A stretch of DNA of 64,000 bases from Rhabdophis nuchalis (GCA_039707465.1 CM077648.1:23126119-23190118), one strand, 5' to 3'; shown: positions 22,388 through 35,432, numbered from the stretch's first letter. Numbers and translations: made by a program. Notes: generated from the sequence alone by a model not told the origin.

Positions 22388-23957
22388 CATATATATTCAA
22401 ACAAACTACCAAAAACCTGTACTGTCCAATAAATAAGTAATGTTAATTTGCTCAAATGCGTTCTGTGTCATCATAAAAACCTGATATATTAGAAAAATGG
22501 CATTTATTGGAAATTATCTCTCCAAAGAGTTTTCATATACAGTTTTCTAAACAGCCATTTATTTGAGGTAGATCAGCATGATTATTGGATGAAAAACTAG
22601 ATTTATGCTTAGTACTGAATCATGGTTGCCTGATTGCTCAGCCAATCTGACTTTGCAAAAATAGCCAGACTTTTATAATGGCAATTGCAAGGACCTCTTA
22701 GTCCTTCATAATTGTAAAGGGTAGTAAGAAGGGCCTTGAGGGACAGGAGGAACAACCACTACCAATACAACAGTCAGATAAAAGAGCCTGAGTCAAGGGC
22801 AGAAATGTAATCTGAGAAATAGCTCTGATTATCACAAAGATGAAGGAAAGGAGGAAGGAAGCTTATTCAGACTTTCATTACTCGGTTACTATATCTTTAT
22901 AACAAAAGTAGTATTTGACCTACATGACTTTGGCATCCTAGTGTGATCTGCCTTTAAGGGCTAATAATATTGCCATTCAGTAAAAATCTGGCCTTCCCTT
23001 AATATGGTCACTAATAATTATTTCTCCCTCCTAGACTATCCCTATTACCTTCTGAGGTAAATGAGAGAAAATTGAAAGTGAAGATGCTTTTGGCTCAAAT
23101 GGGGTTTTGTTCAGCCCTTGGATGCTTTCGGTAGTTTAACTTTGTATAGTTCCATTTTACTTGAAAATTAAATAAAAAAAGAAATAAAACTGAGTAATGG
23201 GGTGTCTGTGGATAGTCATGGCCCATTAACTTAGGTTTTTCTTTTTATGTGTAGTATAAAGTTTGAATAATTGTAGTGGATGCTGAATGTTTAGTGTGTG
23301 CTTAATTGTGGAAAAAACATCAGTCATTTATCCTGAAAATTATTTTTCAGCAAAGTGGTTTTAGTATTGCGATGAGGGGGTTGGTAACTTTGTAAATCTA
23401 CAGTTCATATACATTACAGACTACATTTAACAACAGAAACTCAGACCATAGTTTCTGTTTGTTTACTGCCCACGAAGCCACCGGAATATGGGAAAAATTC
23501 ATTGTATTTCCTATCTTCCGTGGAATAAGTTCCTAAATTGTTAGTTTCTCAACTGTTTACAGATTCTAGTCACACAGAAAAGTCTGAACTATATTATTGG
23601 TTGGTATGCTTGGAAATTGGGTCTCATATCTTTACTGGTCTTCCAAGTTTTGAAATTGTTAGTAATTTATGGTTAGAGAAAAGCTATTTCTGATCCCAAA
23701 AATATGAAAACTGAAAGTTACATTGCACTTTCTTAGCCAAAATTATTTCCTCTAGACTTGATCTGCTGTCCAGATAAAAACAGGAAATATAAAGGAAGAA
23801 TGAATCTCAAATAAGGAGAAAATAGTTTTTAAAGGATCAGGCAAGAAGGGAACATAAGAATCAAAGCTGTATTGACTTTGTCTAATTATAATTGGTTTTC
23901 TAATTGTAATCTAATCTTAACACTGATCTCCACTCAGCTACAGCAATAACCTATTTC
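22388..23957. other. intergenic stretch of 1.6 kb, nothing recognised
   Basis: Ordinary AT-rich sequence without coding potential or readable element ends. Confidence 0.5.
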
Positions 23958-23970
23958 TAACTCTTCTACA

Positions 23971-24321
23971 AGGGACACAGTAGTTCAGTAGCTAAGACGC
24001 GGAGCTTGTTGATCAGAAAGGTCAGCAGTTCAGTGGTTCGAATCCCCAGTGCTGCATGACAGAGTGAGCTCCTGCTACTTGTCACATCTTCTGCCAACCT
24101 AGCAGTTCGAAAGCATGTAAAAATGCAAGTAGAAAAATAGGGACCACCTTTGGTGGGAAGATAACAGTGTTCCGTGTGCCTTCTGTGGTTAGTCATGCCG
24201 GCCACAAGACCACAGAGACGTCTTCAGGCAGTGCTGTCTCTTCAGCTTTGAAACGGAGATGACCACTGCCCAATAGAGTCAGGAATGACTAGCACATATG
24301 TGGAACTTTTACCTTTACCTT
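23971..24321 (+). mobile_element. Sauria-type SINE (tRNA head, BovB-like tail)
   Basis: The tRNA-like head has box A text CAGTAGCTAAGACGCGG and box B GGTTCGAATCC. The body has CATGCCGGCCACAAGACC and the tail ends ACTTTTACCTTTACC. Direct repeats TAACTCTTCTACA lie at 23958-23970 and 24322-24334, as made by target-primed insertion. Confidence 0.9.
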
Positions 24322-24334
24322 TAACTCTTCTACA

Positions 24335-24636
24335 GAAAGTTTATAAAATGCTCTTTACCATTTTAGTTACCTTGGAATTTGGAGGATTTCCCAACCATCG
24401 CCAGTCATGATCTCGAGCTTGACATGGAACTTATAAACTGAAATGGACTTCAGAAGATCCAGGCACTTCTTCACTTTGAAGATGTCACCACTTTGCAACG
24501 TAATGCCTTAATTAAAACGGTAGTTCTTGTCCACAATTTTTTTTCCAAATTGCTTTGTTTTTGAGGAAGCATTATACTTCAACCAATTGCTTTTTAGAAT
24601 ATTGTTAACCCATTTATATTTTTTAATAAGTAACTC

Positions 24637-24675
<39 letters not shown>

Positions 24676-24940
24676 GTTTTTATCTTTACCTGTTGGTGGC
24701 CAATTGCCAAAGCCAAGAAAACCTAAGGAAAAATATCAATATTTATGCAATCAGCTATGCACCCACTTAATGTGTACTTAAAATACCTATGTCAAACAAA
24801 AATTCAACATCAAGATAGTCTCCTTAAAAATAAGCCATGCTTTTCAATAGAATAGTGACATGAATACAAGGCTTAGAGGGCACAATGTTATTACTTAGAA
24901 GAAATACTTGATTCTAATGAGTAGGATATTTCTTTAAAGT
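24335..24940. other. intergenic stretch with (GA)n
   Basis: A (GA)n microsatellite lies at 24643-24672; otherwise nothing recognised. Confidence 0.5.
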
Positions 24941-25232
24941 CAGAGGCGGGATTCAGCCAGTTCGTACCAGTTCGTGCAAACCACTAGTTTCAGCAAACAG
25001 TTGGCCCCGGTCACCCACCCCTGCACTAGTCTGTCCTATATTTCCTCTGTTTGAAGCCCAGCTGACAGGCACGGCAGAGTGGACTGCTATGCCTCAGCTG
25101 TTTTACTCACTGGGGCTATAATAGAAGGTAAGTTTTAGAGATGTTTTGAAATGAACTGCACACACCGTGCATATGTTTGGTGAAGCATGCTCTCAGCTAA
25201 CCAATTGTTACACCAGTTGAATCCCATCACTG
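24941..25232. mobile_element. hAT-type MITE, CAGAGGCGGGATTC end
   Basis: The ends CAGAGGCGGGATTC and GAATCCCATCACTG are inverted repeats. Flanks TTTAAAGT (24933-24940) and TTTATAGT (25233-25240) differ at one base. Confidence 0.75.
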
Positions 25233-25240
25233 TTTATAGT

Positions 25241-26657
25241 TTATAGAAGCTTATCTCAGACTAAGATCACTATTTCTTGCACTGGACCAGTAGGGAATGA
25301 CTTTTATCAGTGAATTGTTAATTTGCACTAACTTCTGAATTCACCGGGTCCTGCACAGTGCATCCTTGAACTTCGAATATTAAGAGCTCAGTCCTACTTT
25401 ACTCTTGAGGACATGTAGTAAGCTACTGAAAATACAGGTTTTGCAGGATGAATGTTTAAATGAGTCATAGCAGTAAAGCCTTTGCTAATTATCCGGTTTC
25501 CTTAATGATCTGCATGCATCAAATTGCTTGAGGTTTTAATGAAACCCTGGTTTAAACAAATGTCAGAGCCAGTCAAAATGATAAAGTAGATCCAGTCATA
25601 GATGTTTTTGAATGTCAACTATTTTTTAATTCAAGACATAAAATTAATTGTGTAATTAGGAGGAAAGTATTACTACACTTGTTGCCTTTTTAACTGAGAA
25701 TAATGAATGCATTTTTCCTTGCTTTCATGTAAAAGTTACCTGTACCCTTTCTCCCATTTATTGTGCTACTAACAGTTCTAGATTTAGAAGATGTAAAATG
25801 GAGCAGCAAATGATCCAAAATCTCAAGTCCATGGCCCACACTCAACTTGGATTGAATGCTTTGAGATCTAATCATAAATATATGTTGCATTATAATAGTT
25901 TGGCATGACAACCTGAAACTGTGCAAGAATGATTTGGTGAAATCCTTCAAGTATTTTAAATCTTAATAATGCATATACAAAATTACTTATTGAAAGTGTC
26001 CCTGTGTAAACACTTTGAACACATCCATTGAGGAATCAGTTAGGACTTTCTCTTACAGATAAGGCTTCCAGAAATGGATCTCTCTTGGCAAAAGAGAAGC
26101 TAAGTGTTGGTTCTAAGATAATACAGCCTATCTCCTATAGCGTGTTTCCATAAAAAGTTAGATTGGTGCTACGGATGGGTTTGAAAGGAGAAATACGGCA
26201 TTTGGAAACTTCTCAGCTGAAGCCCAGGAATGGATAATTGGATCATGGACAATGGAAATGAAAGCAACTTACATCAGATAGTTTTTATATTGCAGTTTTT
26301 CCTTATAGCAATAATTCTATAAGGTAGGTTAGGTTTCGAGATGGTAACTGAAACTGACCCAGTTTTAGCCACTGCCTACCTATTCATTGGCTAAAACTCT
26401 TGTTTCAAGATCAGACAACAACTAGACTACCATGCAATGCTTTGTATTATAGAAGATTCATTTCTGACTAACTATGCCTAGAATAGTTGAATGGCGCTTC
26501 TAGGAAAAATATGGACAATTCCAGGGAATGTTTTTTAAAAATGTCATGAACATAACACAAGTTTGAGTACATTCCTCTTCCACAAATAAGGCATCTCCAC
26601 AGTCAATCTCAACACAGAAAATGCCACAAAGGGGAAATATGTGTATGTAAGCTAAAG
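25241..26657. other. intergenic stretch of 1.4 kb, nothing recognised
   Basis: AT-rich; short open frames only. Confidence 0.5.
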
Positions 26658-26665
26658 GGATGAAG

Positions 26666-26980
26666 CAGTGGTGGGTTCCTCTCCATGTCGCTACCAATAT
26701 GGTGCTCATGGGGCTGTGTGTCTTTTCATTCACACACACTGTGTATGCATGTGCACTCCACTGCCCCTATGACGCCCAGCTGCTTGTCAGAGATCACGCA
26801 GGAGCCTCACTCCGTGTGCGCATGCGCAATTTGCCAGTTGCTTTAAAAACCGGTATAGAACGCAGGCGGGCGGGTGAGCCAAATGAGCCACCGTACTAGT
26901 AAACTGTCAGCTGCTCCTGGCTACTACCGCTATGGCCATACCGGTCTGTACCGGGCTGTACTGGGCAGAACCCACCACTG
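26666..26980. mobile_element. hAT-type element with perfect CAGTGGTGGGTTC ends
   Basis: CAGTGGTGGGTTC opposes GAACCCACCACTG exactly. The 8-bp duplication GGATGAAG at 26658-26665 and 26981-26988 is perfect. Sister at 55680. Confidence 0.85.
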
Positions 26981-26988
26981 GGATGAAG

Positions 26989-27900
26989 TTGAAAAACTTC
27001 TAGACTTAGTGTCTTAAAATGTTGGCTTAAGATGTTGAAAAACCTCGTCCTAGAACTATTCCTTCCTTCTTTTAATGAATTTCTGGTGTTGTTTTGCAGG
27101 GTATTTAGCCTCAAGCTAAGCTGCTTAAAAATGGGGAGTTGTTGTAGAAGTGTGAACCCTCAATGAATCACGTCTCTTTTCATTCATCACAAACCACAAG
27201 GTAGCCCTCAGATTAATTACAATGTTTATCTTAGCATTTGAATGTATGCAAATAAAAGTAATTACAATAATTACCATGACATTAGGGGAATGATGGTACT
27301 TTGTAATTACGGCCTTTTTCAGAAGCAGCTGTCCCAGTAAATGTGTTTGAGCCTTGAACATTAACTTTGCCCTCTGTGTCTGGAGCCAGTATAGGTTAGG
27401 GGTTATCTAATTTATCACAGACACCCATCTAAATGAGTTAGGTTGTGTGGAAGTACAAAAGAGATTTCAATTATCTCTCAACAGTTCATGTTCAATTTAT
27501 GAGAAGTGGAATATCTTCACGATTGTCTTCCGATTGAGGACGAATGTAGTTGAGATTGTTGAGCATATTAATCAACCCCATGGTGATGATTGCTATAAAT
27601 TAAAAAAAATACCCCAAGAAACACAAAGTAAACATTAAGATGTATATATTTTATTATCTTGGGGTTTTTTTTGCCAGAAGCAGCAATTAAGGTATGAAAA
27701 TTATGTGTGAAGTAATAGCAAGAAGAGAAGCAAGACTGCTTACGCGCATCCACTTTAGTAAAAAGAAAGGTGCAGATTTCCATAACAGTTTTTATATGCT
27801 GACTTATGTTTGGTTTGTAATCAACTACTGATCCAAGATGGTGAGATGATGATGCCACCTGATTTGCTATCCGTTATCTGATTATATCTGGTGCCATCTA
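26989..27900. other. intergenic stretch, nothing recognised
   Basis: AT-rich; no coding or repeat ends identified. Confidence 0.5.
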
Positions 27901-29000
27901 TTATATTTCTTTTTTAAAGTTATTTTATTAAAGAGTTTTAAATACTAAAAGATAATACAAACTGGAAAAATGCAAATACAAACAGAAAAAAAAGAAAAGA
28001 ATAGAAAGAAAAGAAAAATGGAGAGGAGAGGAGAAAATATTTAAAGAAATTACTCCCAATCTTATTTGCAATAATTACAGGCAAATTCTCCGCCTCCTAT
28101 GAAATTGCATAACAGTTCCATTTTCCCATAGCCCCCTCTTCCAGCCATTCATGAATCATTGTCATTTCTGCCTTAATATCAGCAAAAACCTCCAAAAGAG
28201 TATCCATAATTTTGTTGAAATATTTCTTATTTTAGCCCTCACCAAACTTTTGTTTCTGAGAACCTTAATATTTAATTCATGAAATTCAAACATTGTTTCT
28301 CACATCTCAATGATTTCTTCCAAATTTAGAAAGCTTGTTGTAAGAGAAGGACAGGCATAACAGGGGGAGGCAGACTTAAATATGTTATTAGTTTAGAGTC
28401 ATGTTCCCACAAGCGCTCCATGTCCAACCTCTCCTGAATTTCATTGACCCTTATATGGCACCACTTTAATACTTAACTTTAGTTGATCAGATTGTCAGGC
28501 ACCAAAAATCAAGGTTAGGTTGCAGCATAGAGGATTTATTCATGTCTATACTCAAGACGCTGGTACACCTCTTTTGCAAATAAAAAAATAAGTCCTTGCA
28601 CAAGTTCTTTTTCATCACTTGTTTTGTCATTTATATCTTCACTCTGTCATCTCTGTGTTATAACCCCCACTTTATTTCTCCATCAGCTACAATGTGTATC
28701 CCCTCTTCACCCTGCCCATAAATTCTTCCATAATGTTACCTGTCATATCTTTCATTTTTTTTCCTTATAACCTTGTTCCCCCAAAAATATTTACAAGTTC
28801 AGATATTATTGCTGGCAAATTAGTTATAAATTTCTTTTCCAATGCTTCAAAAATCCTTTGAAATGTTTTACACCTCATAGTTTTATGAGTCTATTTCTCT
28901 CACTTTTCTTTTTCTTCTCTGGATCCTTAGTCCCCTCTAGTGGTCCATTTTTATATTCACAAAGTCTCTGGTTACTTTTTTGTTTTATTCTCAACTTTTA
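27901..29000 (-). mobile_element. possible degraded LINE, unclassified
   Basis: A 1.1-kb stretch begins with ATTTTATTAAAGAGTTTTAAA-type text on the + strand. On the - strand it has short, stop-interrupted Leu/Glu-rich peptides (MDTLLEVFADIKAEMTMIHE near 28200). It could be an L1-like ORF1 remnant; the call is weak. Confidence 0.25.
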
Positions 29001-29175
29001 GCCAATGTTTTCATTCTTGATAAACCAAATAAATTGTGGGTGAGAGAGGGGTGAATTATACATCTAAAGTTCCAGAAAAAACTCCAAGAGCTTATTCTGA
29101 AGTTATCACTAAAGCTGCAATTTTTAATGTGATGTAAAAAGAAAGTTATATTTCAAATGGGGAGGGGGGGGTAAT

Positions 29176-30065
29176 CAGGGGTGGGCTTCAAAAATTTCAG
29201 CAATGGGTTCTCTGCCTGGTTGTTGGGTGGGCATGGCCATGGTGGGTGTGGCCTAGTTGGCCTCCTGCACTGGGGGGGGGGGGGTGATGGCCAAATATGG
29301 CCTTTTCAGGCTTGTGCCTCGGTGTGCATGCTTTCCAATGAGACAAACCGAGACAGGAAGATCATTTTATTACAATTTATCAGAATATTCAGACAAAAGG
29401 GATTCCTCATTCAAAGAGGGAACCCCGATCTTTAGCTAACATCCTCTTTTATAGTTAACCTAACAAAGAAACCTGAAAGAGGAAAGTTGATTGGACAGGA
29501 TAATAGCATACATGTTTATTAAAATGAGGTCTGAAGGGGAATAAATTGTAAGGAGAAAGGTTGTTTAGGGTTCACAAGAGATAAGCCAGACCCCAATTTG
29601 TTCTAACAAACTTTTCTTATCTAGAGATAGTCTCCAGCTTGTTTATCAGTTTAGGAATGTTAAAAGCTAATAAATCTTGAACATCACTTTAAAAGAAAGA
29701 ATATAAATCAGATTAAAATACAAACTAACTATGTTAGTTAACAAATAACAAAGCCGGTGTTATTTGCCCGTCAGGGCATTTTCGCTTTTCCCAGGCTCTG
29801 GAGACTTTCCTCGAGCCTATGGGAGGGCGAAAACTTCCTTCCCTGAGCGCTGGAGGCCTCATTTTTCCTCCTCCCCGAGCCTCCATGTGGGCCCTGCACT
29901 TACCTTGCATCCAAAACAAGCCGTGTGGAGACTCCTGGGGGGGGGGGGGGCAGGGAGGAATGGGAGGAGCCAGCCAGGGGTGGGATTTGGAGGTTCTCTA
30001 AACCGGCGGTAACATTAGCTGCGGGTTCTCCCGAACCCGGGTGAACCCATAGCAGCCAACTCCTG
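29176..30065. mobile_element. hAT-type element (CAGGGGTGGGCTTC) carrying an LTR insertion
   Basis: The ends CAGGGGTGGGCTTC and CAGCCAACTCCTG are flanked by perfect 8-bp duplication GGGGTAAT (29168-29175, 30066-30073). Without the inserted 460 bp it would match the 393-bp copy at 42886. Confidence 0.75.
29313..29773 (-). mobile_element. solo-LTR-like element
   Basis: Read on the - strand the segment has a TATA box (CTATAAAAGAGG, 29454-29447). About 80 bp downstream is AATAAA (29371-29366), the spacing expected for an LTR U3-R-U5 layout. It starts TGACGGGC and ends GAGGCACA, so TG...CA ends are present. No coding part and no clean 4-6 bp duplication were found, so the exact ends are uncertain. 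Confidence 0.5.
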
Positions 30066-30073
30066 GGGGTAAT

Positions 30074-30660
30074 CATAATTATTGTAGGTAATTAATTTAA
30101 TTGAAATATCCTTTAAAGCTTGGGCTGACTTATTTTTCCAAGCTTACCCTTAATTATTCATGGGAGTATAGTCTGTAATATGTTACTCAAAAGCCAGTCA
30201 TGGTTTTCAAATTCAAAAGACTGCTTGGACCCCTTGCTACTGGCATTGCTGGAAGAGGCAGTCAGAGAGAAGCACTTCATCAAGACAAATCAGGATCGCC
30301 TCCCAGACACCTAATAATAATTCAATCAAAGTAAAAAATAGCAGCTAGAAAGCGAGTAGCTTGGATTGTTATGCTAGTGCACATTTCAAATCCACTTGCA
30401 AAGAGGAATGTAATTCAGGCCTAATAAGTTTAAAGCTTTGAATTAAGGGAACAACATTAATTTGATGAACTCTATATATCTGTAGTTAGCTAGCTCGGCC
30501 AACACTGATAAAGATGCATTCCCTAGTTTTTGCAAAATGAGTTTTCAATATCTGACAAAAATGTCAAAAATATTCTTGGTATGGAATCATCAGGAATAAC
30601 TGAAATTCTACAAGGTGCCCATGTTGCAATTAGGGGGAAATGAGATGTATTTTTCCCTTA
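30074..30660. other. intergenic stretch, nothing recognised
   Basis: AT-rich; no coding or repeat ends identified. Confidence 0.45.
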
Positions 30661-30663
30661 ATG

Positions 30664-30900
30664 GATAAGAGCCATGGTGGCAGAGTGGTTAGGATGCAGT
30701 ATTTCAAGCTATAACTCATTCCTCATTCCAGGAGTTTGATCCTAACCGGCTCCAGGTTGACTCAGCCTTCCATTCTTCCAAAGTCGGTAAAATGAAGACC
30801 TAGATTATTGGGGGCAATAGGCTGACTCTGTAAATCGCTTAGAGAGGGATGTAAAGCCCTGTGAGGCAGTATATAAGGCTAAGTGTTATTGCTATTAACA
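30664..30900 (+). mobile_element. tRNA-derived SINE
   Basis: Head GGTGGCAGAGTGGTTAGGATG (box A) and GAGTTTGATCCTAACC (decayed box B), then the body TTGACTCAGCCTTCCATTC, GGTAAAATGA and the end TAAATCGCTTAGAGAGGG with a TTATTGC tail. - strand relatives are at 45774 and 46391. Confidence 0.8.
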
Positions 30901-31229
30901 TCTGTGATACAACCAATTTTGTTGTAGTTATTTTGTACAATGACAATAAAGATTATACTATACTGATATACCCTGAAAAACTACAGTGTTATAATGCTTG
31001 ATCAATAGACAGTAGAACCACATACGGATCAAAACTATCTGTGTATGATACTCTTCCAACATTTCAGATCTGCTTGAAATTTTTCATTATTATTACTATT
31101 TTCTGGGTGATTTAAATTATGTCAAATATTGCTCTGCAGAATTTCCAATTTATTTTTCTTGAGCCGTCAGGGATACACTTAATTGATGGTGGGAGTGGTG
31201 AATCTATAGTCTAGTCCCACGCATGTCAT

Positions 31230-31925
31230 CAGTTTAATAATAATAATAATAAATTGGAATTTATTAACCGCACCCTCTCCCCACAGGGACCCGGGGCGGT
31301 GCACAGGCATAATTAAAACAATATACGATAATACAAACATTACTAAAATAGAATTAAATAAATTACCCGTGCTAAAAATACAATTAAAAAACCCATTAAA
31401 ATTTATCGTTAAAAGACAGAGAGAACTATTCAAGGCCGGCCAGTCGAAAGAGGTGGGTCTTCAATTTTACACGGAAGGAGCGGAGGTCGGTGGTCGTTCT
31501 AATATCAGGGGGAAGGTCGTTCCAGAGGGCCGGGCCCGCCACAGAGAGCGCCCTTCCCCTGGGCGTCGCCCGCTGACAAAGTCTAGTGGACGGCACCCGG
31601 AGAAGCCCCTCTCTGTGGGAGCGAATCGGTCGTGAGGATGTGTGGGGCAGGATCCGATCTCGCAGATAGCTAGGTCCCGAGCCATGGAGCGCTTTGAAGA
31701 TGATGACTAACACCTTGAAGCGCACCCGGAAGACGACAGGTAGCCAGTGCAGCTCGCGCAAGAGCGGTGTTACATGGGCAAACCTAGAGGTGCCCATAAT
31801 TGCTCGCGCGGCTGCATTCTGAACTAACTGAAGCCTCCGGGTGCACCTCAAGGGGAGCCCCATGTAGAGAGAGTTACAATAGTCCAGTACTTTAGTCCTT
31901 GTTTCAAATGATTTAATCAATAGAA
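31230..31925 (-). mobile_element. L2-like LINE 3' fragment with (AAT)n tail
   Basis: A - strand frame (31929-31426) encodes LDYCNSLYMGLPLRCTRRLQ, LRELHWLPVVFRVRFKVL and GPALWNDLPPDIRT: the thumb and C-terminal part of a CR1/L2-clade reverse transcriptase protein. Tail (AAT)n at 31233-31251. Confidence 0.85.
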
Positions 31926-32064
31926 GCATCTTATTTTATTATTAACATCAATTGAAAAATGTGTGAACTCATTGGCTCTGGCTAATTTTTTTCTGAAATA
32001 TGTAACTCTTCAAAGATCATATGGGATCAAGGTGATTCTTCCTTACATATTGTTTGGTCTAATG

Positions 32065-32172
32065 CGGGGGTGGGCAAACTTTGCAACTTTAAGTCTGAAG
32101 GACTTCAGCTCCCAGACTTCTCTGGGAGCTGAAGTCCTTCAGACTTAAAGTTGCAAAGTTTGCCCACCCCTG
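32065..32172. mobile_element. palindromic foldback element, GGGGGTGGGCAAAC ends
   Basis: A 108-bp near-perfect palindrome with arms of about 50 bp meeting at CCCAGACTTCTCTGGG, flanked by perfect 8-bp duplication GTCTAATG (32057-32064, 32173-32180). Confidence 0.9.
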
Positions 32173-32180
32173 GTCTAATG

Positions 32181-33238
32181 GAAGCCATAAGGACTTAATT
32201 AAATCCAAGTAGTTTTTAATCCATTCCCATCAATGGCATGATAATGAAGAAATGAGTGTCTAATTAACTGACAAATTACATTTCTATTTTCTAAGAAACA
32301 AATAGATACTGGTGGAGATACCAGTAAGTTTCTACAGTTTCTCCATGTGAATACTGTGTTTCTATTAAATATATTGTGGATAGAGTTGTCCTCCTGGTGA
32401 AAGACCAGAAGGGCAGAGCACGAAAGAAAAATAACCTGACTTCAGTTACTGTGTGCCTTGACTTAGATTCCTCAGGGAGGCAAAGATCTTGACTGATCTT
32501 ACAGGACCTGCTTTCTGAAGTTGCCTGATAGAACATCTGTTGCCTCATAAATGCACAACTTCAAAGGCTGACGTACCCAGAACCTAAATTAAAGTTGAGA
32601 ATTGTGTGTCCTTTCACTTGCCGTTGAACTACAACTTCCAGCAACCTACATTATTTGCCCTTCTTATTCCTACTCATCCACATACACACCTTGGGAGAGT
32701 TTGAAAATTCCCATAATAAGCAAACTTTGTTTAAACCACCAGATGGTGAGGAAAGAGGTCGGAAGTGAATTGTTGGAGGGATATTTGAAGTTGGGATTGA
32801 AATAGGGAAGGTTGGGTGAGATGGAAGATAAGCAATAAAAGGTTAAACATTTTTTAAGCTTCTTGAGTCATACTTGGGGGAAAATTCATATTTGCTGAAT
32901 AAAATTGCAAAGAAACCTAGGTTTTTGTAAAGTATAAGACAAGCAAGGCTCAAGTTAGAGATGACCAAGCCAGTGCTATTATCTGTCTGTCTTCTATCTA
33001 TCTGCCTGTCTTCTATCTGTCTGTCTGTCTATTTGTCTGTATGTCTATCATCATATAGCATATAGTATATAATAAATAATATAAAAGTTTTCAAGCATAC
33101 GTCAGCTCTGGTGAGCAAATGTGCTGTTGTTTTTTCATGTAGATCATGTATAGAAAGAGATTTAATTTAATAATTATCTCAGGAAAGTGAATCATTGCTC
33201 CATGTTTGATAAACGCAAACATAGATTGTGTTGTGCTT
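32181..33238. other. intergenic stretch with a (CTGT/CTAT) microsatellite
   Basis: Imperfect TCTGTCTGTC/TCTATC repeats lie at 32983-33048. No gene is supported. Confidence 0.5.
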
Positions 33239-34285
33239 ATTTTTTTTTTTATTACATTTATATCCCGCCCTTCTCCGCAAAGGACCCAGGGCGGCGCACA
33301 GGAAATTTAAAAAACATACAAAAATAGAACATAAATAATTTAAAATATATATTAAATCCCAAACCTGTGCTAAAACCAATTATTAATTAAAACCCAATTT
33401 AAAACTTTTCTACAGTCCCCATGGGAGGTTAGGCTAGGCCGGCTTGATGAAAAAAGTATGTCTTTAGACATTGGCGGAAGAGGCGGAGGTCGGTGATGGT
33501 CTGAAGTTCAGGGGGTAGGTCGTTCCAAAGGGCCGGGCCCGCCACAGAGAAGGCTCTTCCCCTGGGTGTCGCCAGTCGGCATTGTCCGGCCGACGGCACC
33601 CTGAGAAGGCCCTCTCTGTGGGAGCGTATCGGTCTAAGGGATGTATGGGGCACGAGACGGTCTCGCATATAACTAGGCCCCGAGCCATGGAGCACTTTAA
33701 AGATGGTCGTCAATACCTTGAAGCGCACCTGAAAGACCACAGGAAGCCAATGCAGCTCGCGCAGGATTGGTGTTATATGGGAGCTTCTGGTAGCTCCCGT
33801 AATTACCCGCGCGGCTGCGTTTTGGACTAGCTGTAGCTTTCGAGTGCACCTCAAGGGAAGCCCCATGTAGAGAGCATTACAGTAGTCGAGACGGGACGTC
33901 ACAAGAGCTTGAGTGACTGTGCGAAGGGCAGCCCGGTCCAGTAAGGGGCGCAATTGGCGCATCAGGCGTACCTGATGAAACGCCCCCCTGGCCACGGCTG
34001 CCACATGGTCCCCCAAGGACAGCCGGGAATCCAGGAGGACACCCAAATTGCGCGCCCTCTCCACAGGGGCCAATGTTTCGCCCCCAATGGCCAGAGTTGG
34101 AGTAATCTGGCTGAACCGGGGTGCCGGAAACCACAGCCACTCGGTCTTGGCAGGGTTGAGCTTGAGTTTGTTACCACCCATCCAGATCCGTACGGCCTCC
34201 AAACTCCGGGACAGCACTTCGACGGCATCGTTGGGGTGGTCTGGGTGGATATGTACAACTGAGTGTCATCAGCGTACGCTTAAAT
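33239..34285 (-). mobile_element. L2-like LINE, longest copy (262-aa open frame)
   Basis: The frame 34217-33429 (- strand) has no stop over 262 codons. It begins just past the polymerase FADD box at WMGGNKLKLNPAKTEWLWFP, then LDYCNALYMGLPLRCTRKLQ and GPALWNDLPPELQT. The 3' UTR contains TATCCCGCCCTTCTCCGC. The 5' part (endonuclease and polymerase core) is missing, so it cannot move by itself. Confidence 0.9.
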
Positions 34286-34299
34286 GCAAAAAAAAAACC

Positions 34300-35054
34300 C
34301 CACCTTGAAATATAATTCTCCTTAATGTTCTGGACCATTTACTTTTAATTAAACTTCTGCCTATTTTGAAAAGTGTTTTTTAGATATTTGTAGGTTTCTC
34401 CAATAAAGATTTGAGAATTTATATTATATTTCAGTTAATTTTGCAAGAGGCTACATTATTCTAAAGCCATTCCATTTAATAGAATGATTAAATGTTATCC
34501 AATATTGCAGTACTAAGGGGTCAGTATTCAGCTACCATTTTGGCACATATAAACTATCTCATTTGTTATTTTGACTGAGTTGTAATTCTGCGAGAGAGAG
34601 CGGTAGAAAGAGAGAGAGTTGTAGAAAAAAAACCTTTGCTTTCAGAAAGAAAAATAGAAGCAAAATGCAAAGAGCCATAAAATGGAACACTTATTTCTAC
34701 ATTATCTTTTCTCTTCTTGCAACTCCTTCTTTTTTTGCCACTCCAATCTTCAGGTTCTCTTGTCTGAATTTCTTTCTAGTTTGGGAAGACAGGTCTGCTT
34801 TTGGTGTTAGGGTGATGTGATGACCTTTTACATTCTTACTAAAAAAATCAAATTGCTAAAATTAAAGAAGTTCATGGCTCCTATGTTCTCCGGATCCATC
34901 ACTTCACATTATATTTTTACATTTTATTCCTCTAAACCTGTTCCTGAATGTTCGGCATTATATACTTTTATATGGGTACAAAGCACCTTTTGTATTCAGA
35001 AAAGAAGCAGTATTTATCCTATTGCAATGTCAAAACTCATCCTTCTTCTCTAAA
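34300..35054. other. intergenic stretch, nothing recognised
   Basis: AT-rich; no gene supported. Confidence 0.45.
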
Positions 35055-35432
35055 TTGTCGGCATTGTCGGCTAGACAATGTCGACTGGCGACTCCCAGGG
35101 GGAGAGCTTTCTCCGTGGGAGCACTGGTCCTCTGGAACGAATTGCCCCCGGAATTAAGAACTATCCCTGACTTACGTACCTTCCGCCATGCTCTCAAAAC
35201 CTGTTTTTTCCAACAAGCTGGGCTGGCATAAAAATGATTTTTAAATTACAAAATTTTATTAATTTTAATCAGGGTTGGTTGATTTTTTTTCATTTTTAAG
35301 CCAAATTGTTTAATATGTCTTTTAAAAACTTTTTTAAACTTTTATATATTTGTTTTACTCTGGCTGTACACCGCCCTGAGTCCTTCGGGAGTAGGGCGGA
35401 ATAAATAGCCAATAAAACCTAAACCTAAACCT
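35055..35432 (+). mobile_element. L2-like LINE 3' end with (CCTAAA)n tail
   Basis: The frame to 35231 encodes CRLATPRGRAFSVGALVLWN and ELPPELRT. The 3' UTR GTACACCGCCCTGAGTCC is followed by three CCTAAA units. The tail differs from those of the other copies. Confidence 0.85.

Noticed and set aside
23971..24060. tRNA gene suggested by box A and box B
   Set aside because: The head belongs to a Sauria-type SINE with target repeats and tail; it does not fold as a complete tRNA. The same applies at 59514, 30664 and 46985.
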